From Erodium maritimum (lineage: Eukaryota > Streptophyta > Magnoliopsida > Geraniales > Geraniaceae): a stretch of 64,000 bases of DNA. The notes under the pieces were generated by a model. It was not told the DNA's origin, searched no databases, and saw nothing but the letters and a program-made list of their open reading frames with translations. Positions 12,111-25,048 of the stretch are shown here, in pieces. The stretch lies in NCBI GenBank assembly GCA_963921825.1, contig OY997590.1:58270012-58334011 (forward strand), written 5' to 3'. Positions within the stretch are counted from its first letter, which is position 1, and each line of letters opens with the position of its first letter. The position numbers and the translations under genes are program-made.

Positions 12111-15100
12111 TGTCACGCCTCAATTTCAGTAAAATCGAACTAGGGACGTGAACATTTAAAAAGATAAAACAATTGAAACCTGTTTTGAATAATCACTTCA
12201 AAATCTCCATTTAGTTAAACAAAATAATATTTACAACTCAAAAACGTCCCAACAATTGGACAAAGTACAAGGTATCCGTCACTAGACTCAAAAGATAAAA
12301 CCCGGACTCCGCTCCTAGCTCCTCAAGCTTCAGAAGCTCACCTAGTCCAACCTGCGACCGGTACCTGTAGGAAAAGCAACTAGGGGTGAGCGTTCGCTCA
12401 CCACCACGGATAACAGACTGACCACGACATAATTAGCAGACAAAGCCGGTAACACCAACAACCAACTCAACACCGGGGATCACCATCCCCAAACTCAAGT
12501 AACCCGCCCGACACCCACACACTGATACTTTCCTCAGCCGACTCAACACTCGGACACGTAAAGTAGACCCGACACAACGATTGACGACCTCCTCCAAAGA
12601 CACGATAGACCACCACGCAACACCCAAGATCACAAAGGATCGCACACCAAACAAGATCACAAAGGATCGTACTCCTGTTAGCTGCTCAGTGCCGGTTGCT
12701 AACCGGCTGGGCTCGAGCCTGCCCCACGCGCTTTGCCGATTCCTGTCAGGCTCCAGGCGGTCGACCTGTTGGCGATATATACAGCGCTACTTTTCCGATA
12801 GCTAGTCGGAAGGGGAACTGCCCTTTCATCGCCTACAAATGCTCACAACCTTCCGAGACTCGAACTCGGTCAGGCTAGCCAAAGAATGCTCGCAACCTCC
12901 CGAGACTCAAACTCGGTCAGGCCAGCCAAAGGACGCTCGCAACCTCCCGAGACTCGAACTCGGTCAGGCCAGCCAAATTCCACACCACTTCCCGACACAC
13001 AGTCGGGTCACTAACCTCGGGCAAACACAATCACAATCACAAGCAAAGTTCAACAAACAGCAACAACATAGGTTCAACACTCCACATGCACTCATGGCCA
13101 CACAAGACACCAACAGTAAAACACGGCTCAACAACCCCACGGACACTCACGGCCACCCAAGACACACCAACCATAACTCACGGGCTCAACAACCCCACGG
13201 GCGCTCATGGCCACCCAAGACACACCAACAGTAACTCACGGGTTCAACAACCCCACGGGCACCCATGGCCACCATGACACACCAACAGTAACTCACGGGC
13301 TCAACAACCCCACGGGCACTCATGGCCACCCAAGACACACCAACAGTAAAGACACGGGTTCAACAACCCCACAGGCACTCACGGCCTCCCAAGACACACC
13401 AACAGTAAGACACAGGTTCAACAACCCCACAGGCACTCACGGCCTCCCAAGACACAACAGTAAAGTACGGGCTCTCATGGCCACCAAGACACCACAGTAA
13501 AGTACGGACTCTCATGGCCACCCAAGACACAACAGTAAAACACGGGCTTTCACGGCCACCCAAGACACCACAGTAAAGTACGGGCTCTCATGGCCACCCA
13601 AGACACAACTTACACAATCAACCTCCGGCATAACCAATGCCTCCAACAGTCCTAATATCAACAGTTTCACAATCAACCTCCGGGCATGGTCATATGCCTC
13701 CAGTACTCCTAACATCGATAAGTTCTCTGCTCCTACGACACTACTAAGTGTCACATGCATTTCCAATCTTCGATAACCTACTTGACCCACGACACCCCCA
13801 GTGTCACATGCATTCCTAATATTCGATAACCTACTTAACCCACGACACCCAAGTGTCACATGCAATTCTACTGTTAACTTTCCTTAGTCAGGGCCGAGAT
13901 CCGGCTACTTTTCCCTACCTCGTATATGTTCTCCAAAAGTTAACCAACAAGCTCCGGCGTGATCTCAGTCACTCGCCTAGCTTTCCTTTCCCTCGGTCTG
14001 CAGCACGATCTAAAAGAACACAATTTTAAACGCTTTTAAGCTTGCAGGCATAATGCTGAAATTTTAATAAACCCGACGCCCAAAAGTAACCCCGACAATG
14101 TCGATCACTCCCAAACTCCCCAATTACTCGACATTGTCGATATTGGACCCGGAAAGGCCCGATTCGCCCGACGTGGCGAATTTGCCCGGGTTTTGGAAAC
14201 GCCCTTCCGGGGCTCCGAAAATTCCCGTTTTCGTTCCTACGGTCTTAGAATAATTCAAAGGTTTCTAGGCACTCGACGGAATCGAATTCTGACTTCCGAG
14301 TCATTTAATTAACGTTTAAAGTTTCTAAACCCGTCAATTACAACTTTCACATTTTAATTCCAAATTTCGATCCGGTTGTAGATTAATGACCCGGGGAACG
14401 TTCTAAACCACCCGAACACAAAAACCCGAGACCCGAGCATGTGGGCCCCACACGTCCATAATGGTAAAATTTCCTTTTCGCCCCAAAACGTTCCTAACAA
14501 ACCCCAAACCTCAACCATTCATCTTTAAACCAATTCTAACCCAAACCCAACCATATTTGAATCATTTAAACTCAAACCCTAAAATTCCAACGTACTAAAA
14601 CGAAAATCGGTTAGGTGCTCACCGTAGAGAATGACGGTGTGAACTCGATTCTTCTATCGCTGAGACGATCCACCGGTCGGATGATCGAGAAACGTCACAA
14701 ATTCCCCAAGCCTCTTCTCTTTTCTCTCCTTTTCTCCTAACTCATTTTCTTTCTCTAAAACCTACCCTTTTCTTCTTCTTTTTTTGAAATGGACGTGTAT
14801 CATCTTATTTCCCTTTTGTTTTATTAAAAAAAATAACAACTAACACCTTTAAAAGCAAAACTAACCATCAAAGTCGTGTTTTGTCTTGTCCCAAAACCTA
14901 ACACCACCACTTGTTTGACAAGTGGCAAGGTGGGTCCCACACCTTTTTGGAAAATATCTACTAGATATTTTCCAATCAGATTCGCGAAATTCGAACGTTT
15001 CGGGCCCCGAACGGGTACTTTTTCCAAGAAATTACGAAACTTGGCGGGCTACAAGGAAATGGCTCAACTAAGACCGTTGCGACGACGGCTAAGCTTTTTG

Positions 15101-15340
15101 GATCCAAAACGGTCCTCGAATGGACCAAAACGTCGCTCGGTTGACTTTTCCAGCGAAAAGTCAACATTTCCCAAATTGATCAGAAAGTTGCCCTGAGTCC
15201 CCCGGAACTCACTTTGGTCGATATCGGGGTCAACTTAAGTCTGGTATGACCCCCGGGGTCAAATTTAGGTTCATTTAAGTACCTGGCCAAATTTTTTAAA
15301 TTTTCCCGTTTTTCGCAGGTTTGACTGACGTTGACCGGGA
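12111..15340. mobile_element. Long solo-LTR-like repeat (same family as 36005-39248)
   Basis: It starts TGTCACGCCTC and shares ordered blocks with the bounded solo LTR at 36005-39248: TGTCACGCC, GTTCGCTCACCACCACG, GCTACTTTTCCCTACCTC, GACGGAATC.AATTC, CGACCCGGGG, ATGTGGGCCCCAC and TTTTCC..GAAAGTCAAC. There is no retrotransposon coding sequence. The middle differs completely from the other copy and consists of tandem arrays (12840-13865). The right end is approximate; no TSD matching AAGTC (12106-12110) was found at a convincing position. Confidence 0.6.
12840..13865. repeat. Three adjacent tandem arrays inside the LTR-like repeat
   Basis: Array one (about 12840-12976) has three copies of a roughly 49-bp unit with CTCGCAACCTCCCGAGACTC. 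Array two (about 13083-13606) has about ten copies of a 58-64 bp unit containing GGCCACCCAAGACACACC; the later units shrink to about 40 bp. Array three (13610-13865) has two copies of an ACAATCAACCTCCGG unit and three of a CGATAACCTACTT..CACGACACCC..GTGTCACATGCA unit. The open frames across this stretch follow from period length and composition, not coding. Confidence 0.85.
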
Positions 15341-15424
15341 GTGGGCTGAAATTATTTTTATATTATTTGGACCACGTGGAAAAAAGTGGGCTGAAATTAT
15401 TTTTATATTATTTGGACCACGTGG
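15341..15424. repeat. 45-bp tandem duplication
   Basis: The sequence starting GTGGGCTGAAATTATTTTTA and ending GGACCACGTGG occurs twice, the second copy beginning at 15386 and almost identical. Both copies contain a CACGTG G-box core. This may be the right end of the LTR-like repeat or its flank. Confidence 0.85.
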
Positions 15425-15784
15425 CGATTCTTCATATGAAGAATCGGGCTTCGACTCGAATCGACCGAATCGTAGGTTTTGAGTTTTTTTTTTCTTTCCA
15501 AAAAGGTGCCGAATCAACGTCTCTATTCCACACGCAAAAGCCTCCATTGTGAGTAGTCTAATTCCCAATCATTTGAAACCCAGCCTCCTTCACAGAATCC
15601 CCATAACCAATTAAATTTCAATGAAGCCAAGGAGGTATTCACTTATGAATTAGCATATGGGTTAGCCAAATATAATCAAAGTCAGTGCATTTCCACAACA
15701 ACTTAGCATTTTGAGACTAACTGAACCAAATAAAATCTATCAATTAGAAGAAAAAGACATAGAAAGAAGAAAGCTTCCTTACAT

Positions 15785-16208
15785 CCAGCACTCTATCAAT
15801 ATCATGTCCACCTCCAGCAGCCGCAGAACCTCCCAATTTGGCTTCCTTGAGCTTCTCAATCTCCTTTGTCCACAACCCAGCATCAATCCTCTGCTTCTTC
15901 AACCTGTAATCCCTCTTAACGTTCTCCAGACTATAGAGCGACGAGCTTCCACTTTCTTTCTGCTTCGGCAGCTGGTTTTGTCCCTTGGTCGATTTCTTCC
16001 CGTCGACCCAATTATCTTCCATGCCCTCCACAAACTCATTCGTCTCGGAATCGACATCGGACGGCAATGCGTGTTTGTTACTCGGGATAATCCGTTTTAG
16101 AGTGATCTGGAATTTTCTCGGGAAAATCCGTTTCAGATTCTGAAATTTTCTCGGGATGCTGAGAATATTGAGTAGCCACATAACATTAGTGAGTAAACTA
16201 AGAATCAA
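15785..16208 (-). CDS. Unidentified lysine-rich gene fragment
   Basis: I do not recognise this protein. An open frame of about 140 codons runs leftward to a GT donor (GAT|GTAAGG) near 15785. The C-terminal half is hydrophilic and charged (SLENVKRDYRLKKQRIDAGLW, TKEIEKLKEAKLGGSAAAGGG), suggesting a short coiled coil, and looks like real plant coding sequence. The N-terminal half includes a duplicated segment around GGAATTTTCTCGGGAAAATCCG and may be non-coding. A candidate second exon lies after an AG near 15590, in frame, giving a few residues and a stop. The gene is head-to-head with MED21, about 100-250 bp from its probable leader, so they may share a promoter. It may be truncated by the repeat to its left. 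Confidence 0.4.
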
Positions 16209-16340
16209 GTTTCTACATGTCGTTTGTTAAAATTGTATAACCGACCTGTCGTTAGATCTAAGCCCGAGGCGTTTGGGCTCCGACCCGAGCCCGATTTGTC
16301 CGACCCAAATCACAAGCTGTTTCTTCTTCAATCGCTCCCA

Positions 16341-16366
16341 CTCTCTCTCTCTCTCTCTCTCTCTCT
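16341..16366 (+). repeat. (CT)n microsatellite in the MED21 leader
   Basis: Thirteen CT units lie just upstream of, or within, the probable 5' untranslated exon of MED21. CT-rich tracts near plant transcription starts are common, and this one may act as a Y-patch or GA-type promoter element. Confidence 0.85.
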
Positions 16367-16777
16367 TTTTAACAGAAGTCCTCGCTTATCTTTGGTTCCT
16401 CTGCTGCAGCTCTCACCTTCCAGCTTCGACAGTCCTTGCTAGTTAGCTTCTACACGTCGAAGCAAAGTGATAGGTAAGAAGTGTTAAAAAATTCAATTCA
16501 TCTGTGAGTTTTAGGGTTTCAAACAAGCTTAATTGTATTGCAAACGATTAAATTCCCGGAATTAGTTTATATGCAGCTGAATTCTCTGTTCTTATGGTTC
16601 TGAAGGATATGAAAAATGATAAATTAGGTTTTTGATGTATAAATCAGGTTTTACACACCATTTTTAGATTGTTTCAGTCTTTCATGTCTCTTACACTAGT
16701 CACTGTTAGCTAGTCTCTTCCATTTTACATTGCAATGATTTGGTTTAGATGGAATTCTCAATAATGAATTACATTTA

Positions 16778-17407
16778 GATTATCTCCAATGGTAAACCAC
16801 TAGGCTAAAGAGTTAGGCTTAAGTTGCATTTTCCATTTTCTCTATACAGCTTAAGCCTAGTTCTGCAGTGGCAAACCACCAGTTAGGCTTAAGCTGTAAT
16901 TGCAATTTTAAAATGTAATCAACAACTTTTATAACCCCCGATTTAGAAGAAATTGCAATTTTTATTCTGAATAAATGACGACATTACAAATGACAATAAT
17001 AGTTACAACTTTTAAGCCGAACCGATGTAGAGTCGCCACTTAAGCTTGTCTTTGAGCATATCCCACCAAGCATGTTTATTGAATTTCTTATCGTATTTCT
17101 GTTTGTAATTGTTGTTGGCCATGGAAGAAAGAATATAGAGATATAGAAGTAGTTGGATGAAGAGGTGTGAATAACAATGGGATAGGATAGTGAATTTATA
17201 GGAAAATAGGGTAGGTTTTGGAATTTATTGGGGGACACGCGCTATGGTTGGCGACTAGCTGTTGGGGCGTTGACGAGTCAAAGCCACGAGGTTCGCCACT
17301 TGGTGTCACCACAGGGTCCTGCCACGAGTCGCCTTGCGGCGAGTGCTCGTGGTTGCGCCTGCGGCGAGTGATCCGCGGCGCCCAAACCAAGCCCTACTGG
17401 AGCTGTT
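16778..17407. mobile_element. Possible Harbinger-type MITE in the MED21 5'-UTR intron
   Basis: Candidate ends GATTATCTCCAATGG (left) and AACAGCTCCAGTAGG (right, reverse complement) share CTCCA cores. Both are flanked by TTA (16775-16777, 17408-17410), as for PIF/Harbinger. Near the left end, short repeats of TTAGGCTTAAG occur in both orientations. The right half (17220-17400) is GC-rich with GCGGCGAGTG repeats. Ends are inferred by eye and are less certain than for the other elements. Confidence 0.45.
17012..17122 (-). CDS. 36-residue open frame inside the MITE
   Basis: ATG at 17122 (minus) opens a frame encoding a very basic, Trp-rich 36-residue peptide (MANNNYKQKYDKKFNK at its start, HAWWDMLKDKLKWRLYIGS near its end). 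I do not recognise it. It sits within the putative MITE, so it may be a residue of a transposon gene or chance. Its composition (10 Lys, 3 Trp) is unusual for random AT-rich sequence. Confidence 0.25.
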   Translation of the reverse strand: MANNNYKQKYDKKFNKHAWWDMLKDKLKWRLYIGSA

Positions 17408-17694
17408 TTAGGGGCTATGCACAGACTGATGGAAGGGGTATTACTGAAGCTGGTTTAAGATGACGATTAGCATGTTTTCCTGGAAAATGAGCACTCTGAA
17501 ACTCCCTTATAATAGTTATATTAATATATCTTCGAATATTTTCAATCTAGATAGCTGGTTACTTCACTGCTTTGGTAGATTAGTTTATTTACTTTTTTTC
17601 TGACTTGTTTTGTTGAGTGAGTTTATCGATCAGGCTTGTTTGAAAAATGTATCTTGTTGTTATCATTTGGGAATATCAGGTAGTGATTTGCAAG

Positions 17695-20232
17695 ATGGAC
17701 ATAATCTCCCAGTTACAAGAACAAGTCAATACAATTGCTGGTCTTGCCTTTAATACTTTTGGGACACTACAAAGGGATGCCCACCCTGTCCGCCTTTCCT
17801 CAAACTACCCTGAACCATCAGCCAATCCTACGGAGGACGCGGCCACAAATTTGGCTGAGCAACCTAAGCTCATGAGTGCTGATCTGGTAAAAGCTGCTAA
17901 GCAGGTATGTTAGTGATTATTCTTAACAAGTTTGACCTTTTTAGATATGATATAATGATATGTATAGAAAACTCCAACGTGATCGATGGATTATGAGAAT
18001 GTAGTTTGCGACGGAAAGACCGATGGATTATGAGAATGTAGTTTCATGAATGTATTTGGAGTATGCATATTTGCATCTGGGCAACAAAAGCATAACGTGA
18101 TCGAACATTTTAGGGGAAACCTCAATAATAGGCCCTCGAACCATCTTTGTTAGCACAAACGTGCTTACATCTTTCGCTTATCATCAGAAAGTGACATTTT
18201 CTGTTAATTTTTTATTAATTTCCGTTAATTTTGACAGGATATCACAAAAAATAAAAATGAAATCCTAAAATACCCCTCCCTTTCTTCCTACCTAAACCAT
18301 CTCCATATCCACCTCCTTCTTCCCGAAACCTCTATGGAAAAACTATATATGTGCTTTGGTTATTGCTTCTGAGAAACAAAAAGCTTTATTTGAATCTCAA
18401 ACTGAAAGTCTTAACTGTAGCAACAATAAGCATTTTTGTCTTCCCAGAGACACTGTACAGACCATCGCTCATTTGAATGCTAGATTGCAGCAAAATAATA
18501 GCTCCAATAAAGGCCATTAAAAAGTAGAAATGAATTAAACCGTCATAATTCCCAGAAAAAATAGTGAAGTAATCACTAAACCATTAATTAGAACAATTCC
18601 TAGAACAAATATTAAAGTAACCACTAAACCATTAATTAGAACTATATACAGAACAATACCCAGAACAAATAGTGAAGTAATCACTGAATCATTAATTAGA
18701 ACAATACCCCGATCAAGTTTTCCAAATTGGAATGAATGCAATAAAATTCATATCATTTTGAATCACAATTCACAACACCGTTTCTTTGAATGAGATCCAA
18801 TGGCATAACAAATCAACTAAAAAATTTACTCTAAACAAGCCCTTTTATTCTTGTTCTTCTGGAGAATGCAATGTGTAGAAGCGAGGAGCTATCTGGAAAT
18901 TCCTCAGAAACCGGTGGCTTGGCTTTCCGATCACCGATGTTCATTTTCAAGACCCAGAAGAGTAATTCGGCTCTAGAAAGACAAATATGCTTATTTGTTT
19001 ATGCGGCTAAGACTTTCTGTTTCAGATTCAAGTGAAGCTTTTTCTTTTGTAGTAATTCCTGGAGAACATATAAAGTATTTCCATGGAGGTTTCAGGAAGG
19101 AGGAGATGACGTGGAGAGGGTTTGGGGTAGAAGATGGGAGAGGGTAGTTGAGGATTTTTTTATTTCTTTTGGGATTTTCTGTCAAAACTAATAACGAACA
19201 AGCGTCATTTTTTAATAATAAGCGAAAGGTGTAAGTACGTTTTTAAAAAATAAAAAGTGAGACAGCACGCTTACGCTAACAAAGGTGGCTCGAAGGCATA
19301 TTATTGAGGTTTCCCCAACATTTTATAAATGAACCTAGTTGACTAGCCTCAGAAAAAATATGCAGTAATGGAAATGAAAACGATTTCTTTGAAATTTGAA
19401 CAATATGAGTTTTTTTTCCCATCAGACATTTCTCATATGGCTCTATACAGTTCTAACTTAATATTGAGCATGCCTTAAGTTGGTTTCATGCTCCAATTGT
19501 GTGTGGTCATTCAGTCTACCACATGCTATATCTAATTCAACCCCATAATGAATTGATGTCATTAACATACTGTTGATGTTTATTGTTCAGTTCGATGCGT
19601 TGGTTGCAGCACTTCCATTGTCTGGGGGAGGTGAAGAAGCTCAATTGGAAAGGATTGCTGAACTGCAGGTATAGAATTTGGCAATTTTGCTGTTCTCCTT
19701 ATTTTAAAAAGACAATCTACATGTTTCTGATTAATAGTTCATGTTGTATTTGTGAGCTGATTGTCTAGGCTGAAAATGATGCTGTTGGCCAAGAGCTTCA
19801 AAAACAACTAGAAGCTGCAGGTGAAGTCTCTTTCATACGTTTGGCTGATGATGGGTTTAGCATTTAGTCATATAGGAAGTATCCACTTTTTTTAATTTAG
19901 AGATAAATGGAAGTTAAATTGCATCCATAATGATAACTAGATGGTAATAGCTCATAAACTGTATGCTATATGAGGGTTTAGAAACCTGTACATGCATGTT
20001 ATGCCTCCATATAAAAAGACATATTCAGCATGTGATGTGAAATTGAAAGTTACTTATCTTGTTCTTTCCACCTATTGGTTTTTACTTATTTTAACAAGGG
20101 CAGGTGTGATTTTAGATTCTGAAACTAATAGCTGCAACATCTTTTTTGTTTCCAGAGAAGGAATTGAAAGAGGTTCAGGAGTTGTTCAGCCAAGCAGCAG
20201 ATAACTGCTTGAACTTGAAGAAACCAGAATGA
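17695..20232 (+). CDS. MED21: Mediator of RNA polymerase II subunit 21
   Basis: Exons 17695-17904, 19591-19668, 19769-19820 and 20156-20232 join in frame with GT-AG borders to 138 residues, the usual length of plant MED21. The N-terminus MDIISQLQEQVNTIAGLAFN and the C-terminal helix ending AADNCLNLKKPE match the family. The C-terminal half is a coiled coil (LQKQLEAAEKELKEVQELF) that in other organisms pairs with MED7 in the Mediator middle module, bridging transcription factors and polymerase II in the nucleus. A probable 5'-UTR exon ends at 16473 (GT at 16474) and resumes at 17680, giving a leader intron that contains a MITE. Intron 1 carries a 1.2-kb MULE. The stop is 183 bp from the convergent EB1C stop. 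Confidence 0.95.
18113..19316. mobile_element. Non-autonomous MULE in MED21 intron 1, TSD AACATTTTA
   Basis: 1204 bp with long terminal inverted repeats (roughly 140 bp) starting GGGGAAACCTCAATAATA at both ends. A perfect 9-bp direct repeat AACATTTTA flanks it at 18104-18112 and 19317-19325, the Mutator hallmark. No transposase. The interior holds about three tandem copies of a unit around AGTGAAGTAATCACTAAACC (18541-18710) and plain low-copy-looking sequence that may be captured host DNA. Confidence 0.92.
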
Positions 20233-20415
20233 AGACACCAACACTAGAACTCGATGAAAACTTTTCTAGATGTAAACCTTTGATTTCACAATACATGATT
20301 TAATAGTTACCATATGCGAATTTCACAGCTTGAAGCAATAGAGGTTACATTGACTTTTGAAACAGAAGATCCTCTATATAGAAAGCGATGAAACATAGAA
20401 ATGACAAGAAGAAGC

Positions 20416-21909
20416 TCAGAGAATGATCTCCAGTAGCTCCGGAGAAGCAGGACAGTTATCAGCTTTGTTCAACAATCCTTCAAGAGCCTCTTTCACGAGT
20501 TCCTCCTTAAGAACCGAGACCTTTTCGCTCTCATCCTCTGCAGCATACAGGATCCGTTTGATTGTGGCCGCCATCTGCAAGGTACAAGAGGGTGGAACAT
20601 CAACATGTATTCATATCATACATCAGTGGAAGTAGCAAGAGGACAATCTTACGGGAAGACGCTCCAGCTCTGGGCTCCTACAGAGGATCTCAACATCCCT
20701 TAACTTGGCAAAGTAGAAATCCCTTTCTTTCTCTAAATGATCCAAAGTGAGCTTCAGATCCGTTACCTGTCAAAGCAAGCATCAGGAGATCGGTTCACAT
20801 GTACTGAGTTATAAGATCAAGAACCAGAACAGGTACCTCCTCGGACAATGCTCGGATCTCTTCAGCATAGTTGGAGCCAGTCGAAACCAGACAATTCTGC
20901 TGCTTCTTGGGCCCTCCTAAAATGGAATTTTACATCAGCATATGTAAGAAACAATGGCTTGAGCTATGGTATGAGCGTACCAGAAGTCTTGTTGTTGTCC
21001 CCGGAAGCAACATGCATCGTGTTTGGTTGCAACGATTTCGATGAACACTTATTGGAACTCTTTGAGCTTCTCTCCTTCCCACCTTTGCTTCTGCGCTCCG
21101 CGGGATTGTAGTTCCTAAAAATTCAGACACAAACGATCTGAGATGGACACATCTTCTGAGTGATTTATTACAATTTCACCAGCAGATGAGAGAGAGTGAG
21201 ACACATACTCGTTTGCAATGCCACCATTAGTAGAATCGCAGTAGTGTTTTAGCCACTGCAGAAACTCCAAGTTGTCCAAAGGCCGTTTCTTTACGAGCTT
21301 GTTAACTTCAATATGCTGCAATAATTCCAATGCTAATGGTCGATTTGAAATTGAAATCTTTCTCATAATTAATCGCAGCTGGAATTAAAATACCTTGTTT
21401 ATCTTCAACCTGTTGAACACATCTTGAAGAACTTTGTAGTTCTGGATCATGTCATATTCGGACTTGGCATCAAAGTTGACCTATGCAGAAACAAAACTAA
21501 CGATGTAAATACACCAGGTACAGGTAGACAGTGGACCTAAAAGGGTGGAGAGAGTTGATTAGTTGGTACTTTGTGCATGGGAACAACACCGGCATGAGTT
21601 GCATCCATGAGCTGACACTGAACAGCACCTGATGCAGCCTGTAATTGTGAACAAGAGATTATAAGAAGATGAAGATACAGTGGGTAGACCAATTCATGTA
21701 CTCCTTTTCTACTTCTGCAGAGGTTTAATTTAAATTTACATTCGCTGATCAAAAAAGAAGAAGATGCCGTGCTCCTTGGTATGTTGTAGGAAATGGATTA
21801 CCTCCTCAATTTTGGAGAGGTTGAGGCCAAGCGTGGCATTGATCCACGCCAAGATCTCTCCCCTTCCGACGAAGTAAGCAGCGTCCATGATCCCTATGCT
21901 GCTTGCCAT
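20416..21909 (-). CDS. EB1C: Microtubule plus-end-binding protein EB1C
   Basis: Eight exons on the minus strand (21802-21909, 21570-21638, 21394-21480, 21209-21315, 20981-21114, 20837-20916, 20653-20766, 20416-20574) join in frame with GT-AG borders to 285 residues. The N-terminal calponin-homology domain (about 12-115; [20 protein letters not shown], then [20 protein letters not shown], then [20 protein letters not shown]) binds microtubules. A Ser/Lys-rich linker (about 125-165) leads to the EB1 homology dimerisation helix (from about 181; [20 protein letters not shown]). The tail ends in ELLEIIL, without the EEY motif of EB1A/B, which fits the C class. Family knowledge: growing plus ends, spindle and phragmoplast, nuclear in interphase. 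It is somewhat shorter than the Arabidopsis protein as I remember it, so a linker or tail segment may be missing. Confidence 0.93.
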
Positions 21910-22929
21910 AGCATAAGTGAGATGAAATGTCCCGGAAATTCCAATGAAATAGGACTTTGGTTTGATAGTAATAAAGCCATTTGGCTTTGTGTTAGGAATT
22001 ATAGGTCATCTCTATTTCGCAGGCTATGGAATGGCCGGCTCTTTTCCCTTATTTCAGAATTTTCTGCTATCCAACATATATAACTCGATTTAAGAAATAA
22101 ATAAATAAATCACATAACAATGTGTAAGAGCCGATTGAGCATTACTTATTACTTAGTAAGGTGTTCAGTGGTCGATCCTATAATTGTCATATAGTGTTTG
22201 TTTGAAGAGTGGAATAGAAGAAGAATACGATCTGATCGGATTCCAAGTTCCTTGTTTTGGATTGGTCTTATTCATGATTTTGACTCTTGATTCATGCTCA
22301 TGCTTTGTCTATAACGGCTGTCCGTAAATACCTTACCTATTCAACGGCTAACAAGAGAGCCTGTATAATTTTGGGTTATTTTGAGTAGTTCTGATTTCCA
22401 TTACTTATGTTGAAGTTTATACAGCCAGGAATCGATGTCAAGAGTTAAGTTGTTTCATATTGTAGCCTTCCTCTCCCGACTCTTCTTCTTCTTCCAGAAA
22501 ATCCCGAGTTGGAGAAGAGTAACTCCATTTCGGATCTCGCGATGGAGAATCGCTCGGGTTGGACGGAAAATGGAATGAAGGGGAGTACTCACTGAATTCA
22601 GACAGGGGCAGAAGGCATATTTTCAAGTTCCAAACGTTGTGTACAACGACGTTCAAATGGGAAGTATATATAGTGTTGGAGACATGACAATTTATAGATA
22701 ATGAGATGGAATATATTCGTTTTGACTTTAAACGAACGTGTGTCGGAACGAATATATTCGTTATGATTTGAATGAACGTGTGTTGGAATAAATATATTCA
22801 TTTCAAACTATAAATTAAACTACGAGGGTACGGAATAATAAGAAAGAAGATGCATGCAACAACTTTATTTCAAAAACAAAGACTTCCTACTACATTATCA
22901 ATGCTAAACAAGATCAAACACTTGATGTA
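21910..22929. other. EB1C upstream region and flanking repeats
   Basis: The first 500 bp should contain the EB1C promoter and leader (minus strand); no specific motif stands out. At 22705-22805 there are two to three tandem copies of a roughly 43-bp unit containing the palindromic AATATATTCG and CGAACGTGTG. A minus frame at 22438-22656 is rich in Ser, Pro and Glu but resembles nothing I know. Confidence 0.5.
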
Positions 22930-24790
<1,861 letters not shown>

Positions 24791-25048
24791 AACGGGAGAC
24801 AAATTATTTGAGGCTGATGGTAGGAGTGAAGCATATGTGGGGATGAATGAAAAAGAGTTGTTGTATTTATAGATTTTTTTTAATTTTGTTTTTAAAGCAT
24901 CGTAGCTGTTGACAAAATCGGCAACTACTTTTTTCATGTGGGGTGCTAGGTGGCAGCGTCTTACTTGTTTGCATCAGTGCCCGAACTAGTGTTTTTTTTT
25001 AGTTGGGGTTTCAGGTGTCGGCGTCTTATTGGTTGGCATCGGTGCCCG
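24791..25048. other. Flank between the Harbinger relic and a solo LTR
   Basis: AT-rich sequence with an internal near-repeat: GGTG.CTAGGTGGCAGCGTCTTA and GGTTTCAGGTGTCGGCGTCTTA, each followed by TTGCATCAGTGCCCG- or TTGGCATCGGTGCCCG-like sequence. It is probably the 5' part of the decayed Harbinger element; it continues at 26742 on the other side of the LTR. Confidence 0.4.

Noticed and set aside
12839-13865. Open frames across tandem arrays, and a resemblance to a CRISPR-like repeat series
   Set aside because: Units are contiguous, without unique spacers, in a plant LTR-like repeat; the open frames simply follow the repeat period.
15236-15683. AAGTC words at 15236-15240 and 15679-15683 as the TSD partner of 12106-12110
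   Set aside because: The first is not preceded by CA, and the second lies in sequence unlike the LTR family; a 5-bp match is expected by chance.
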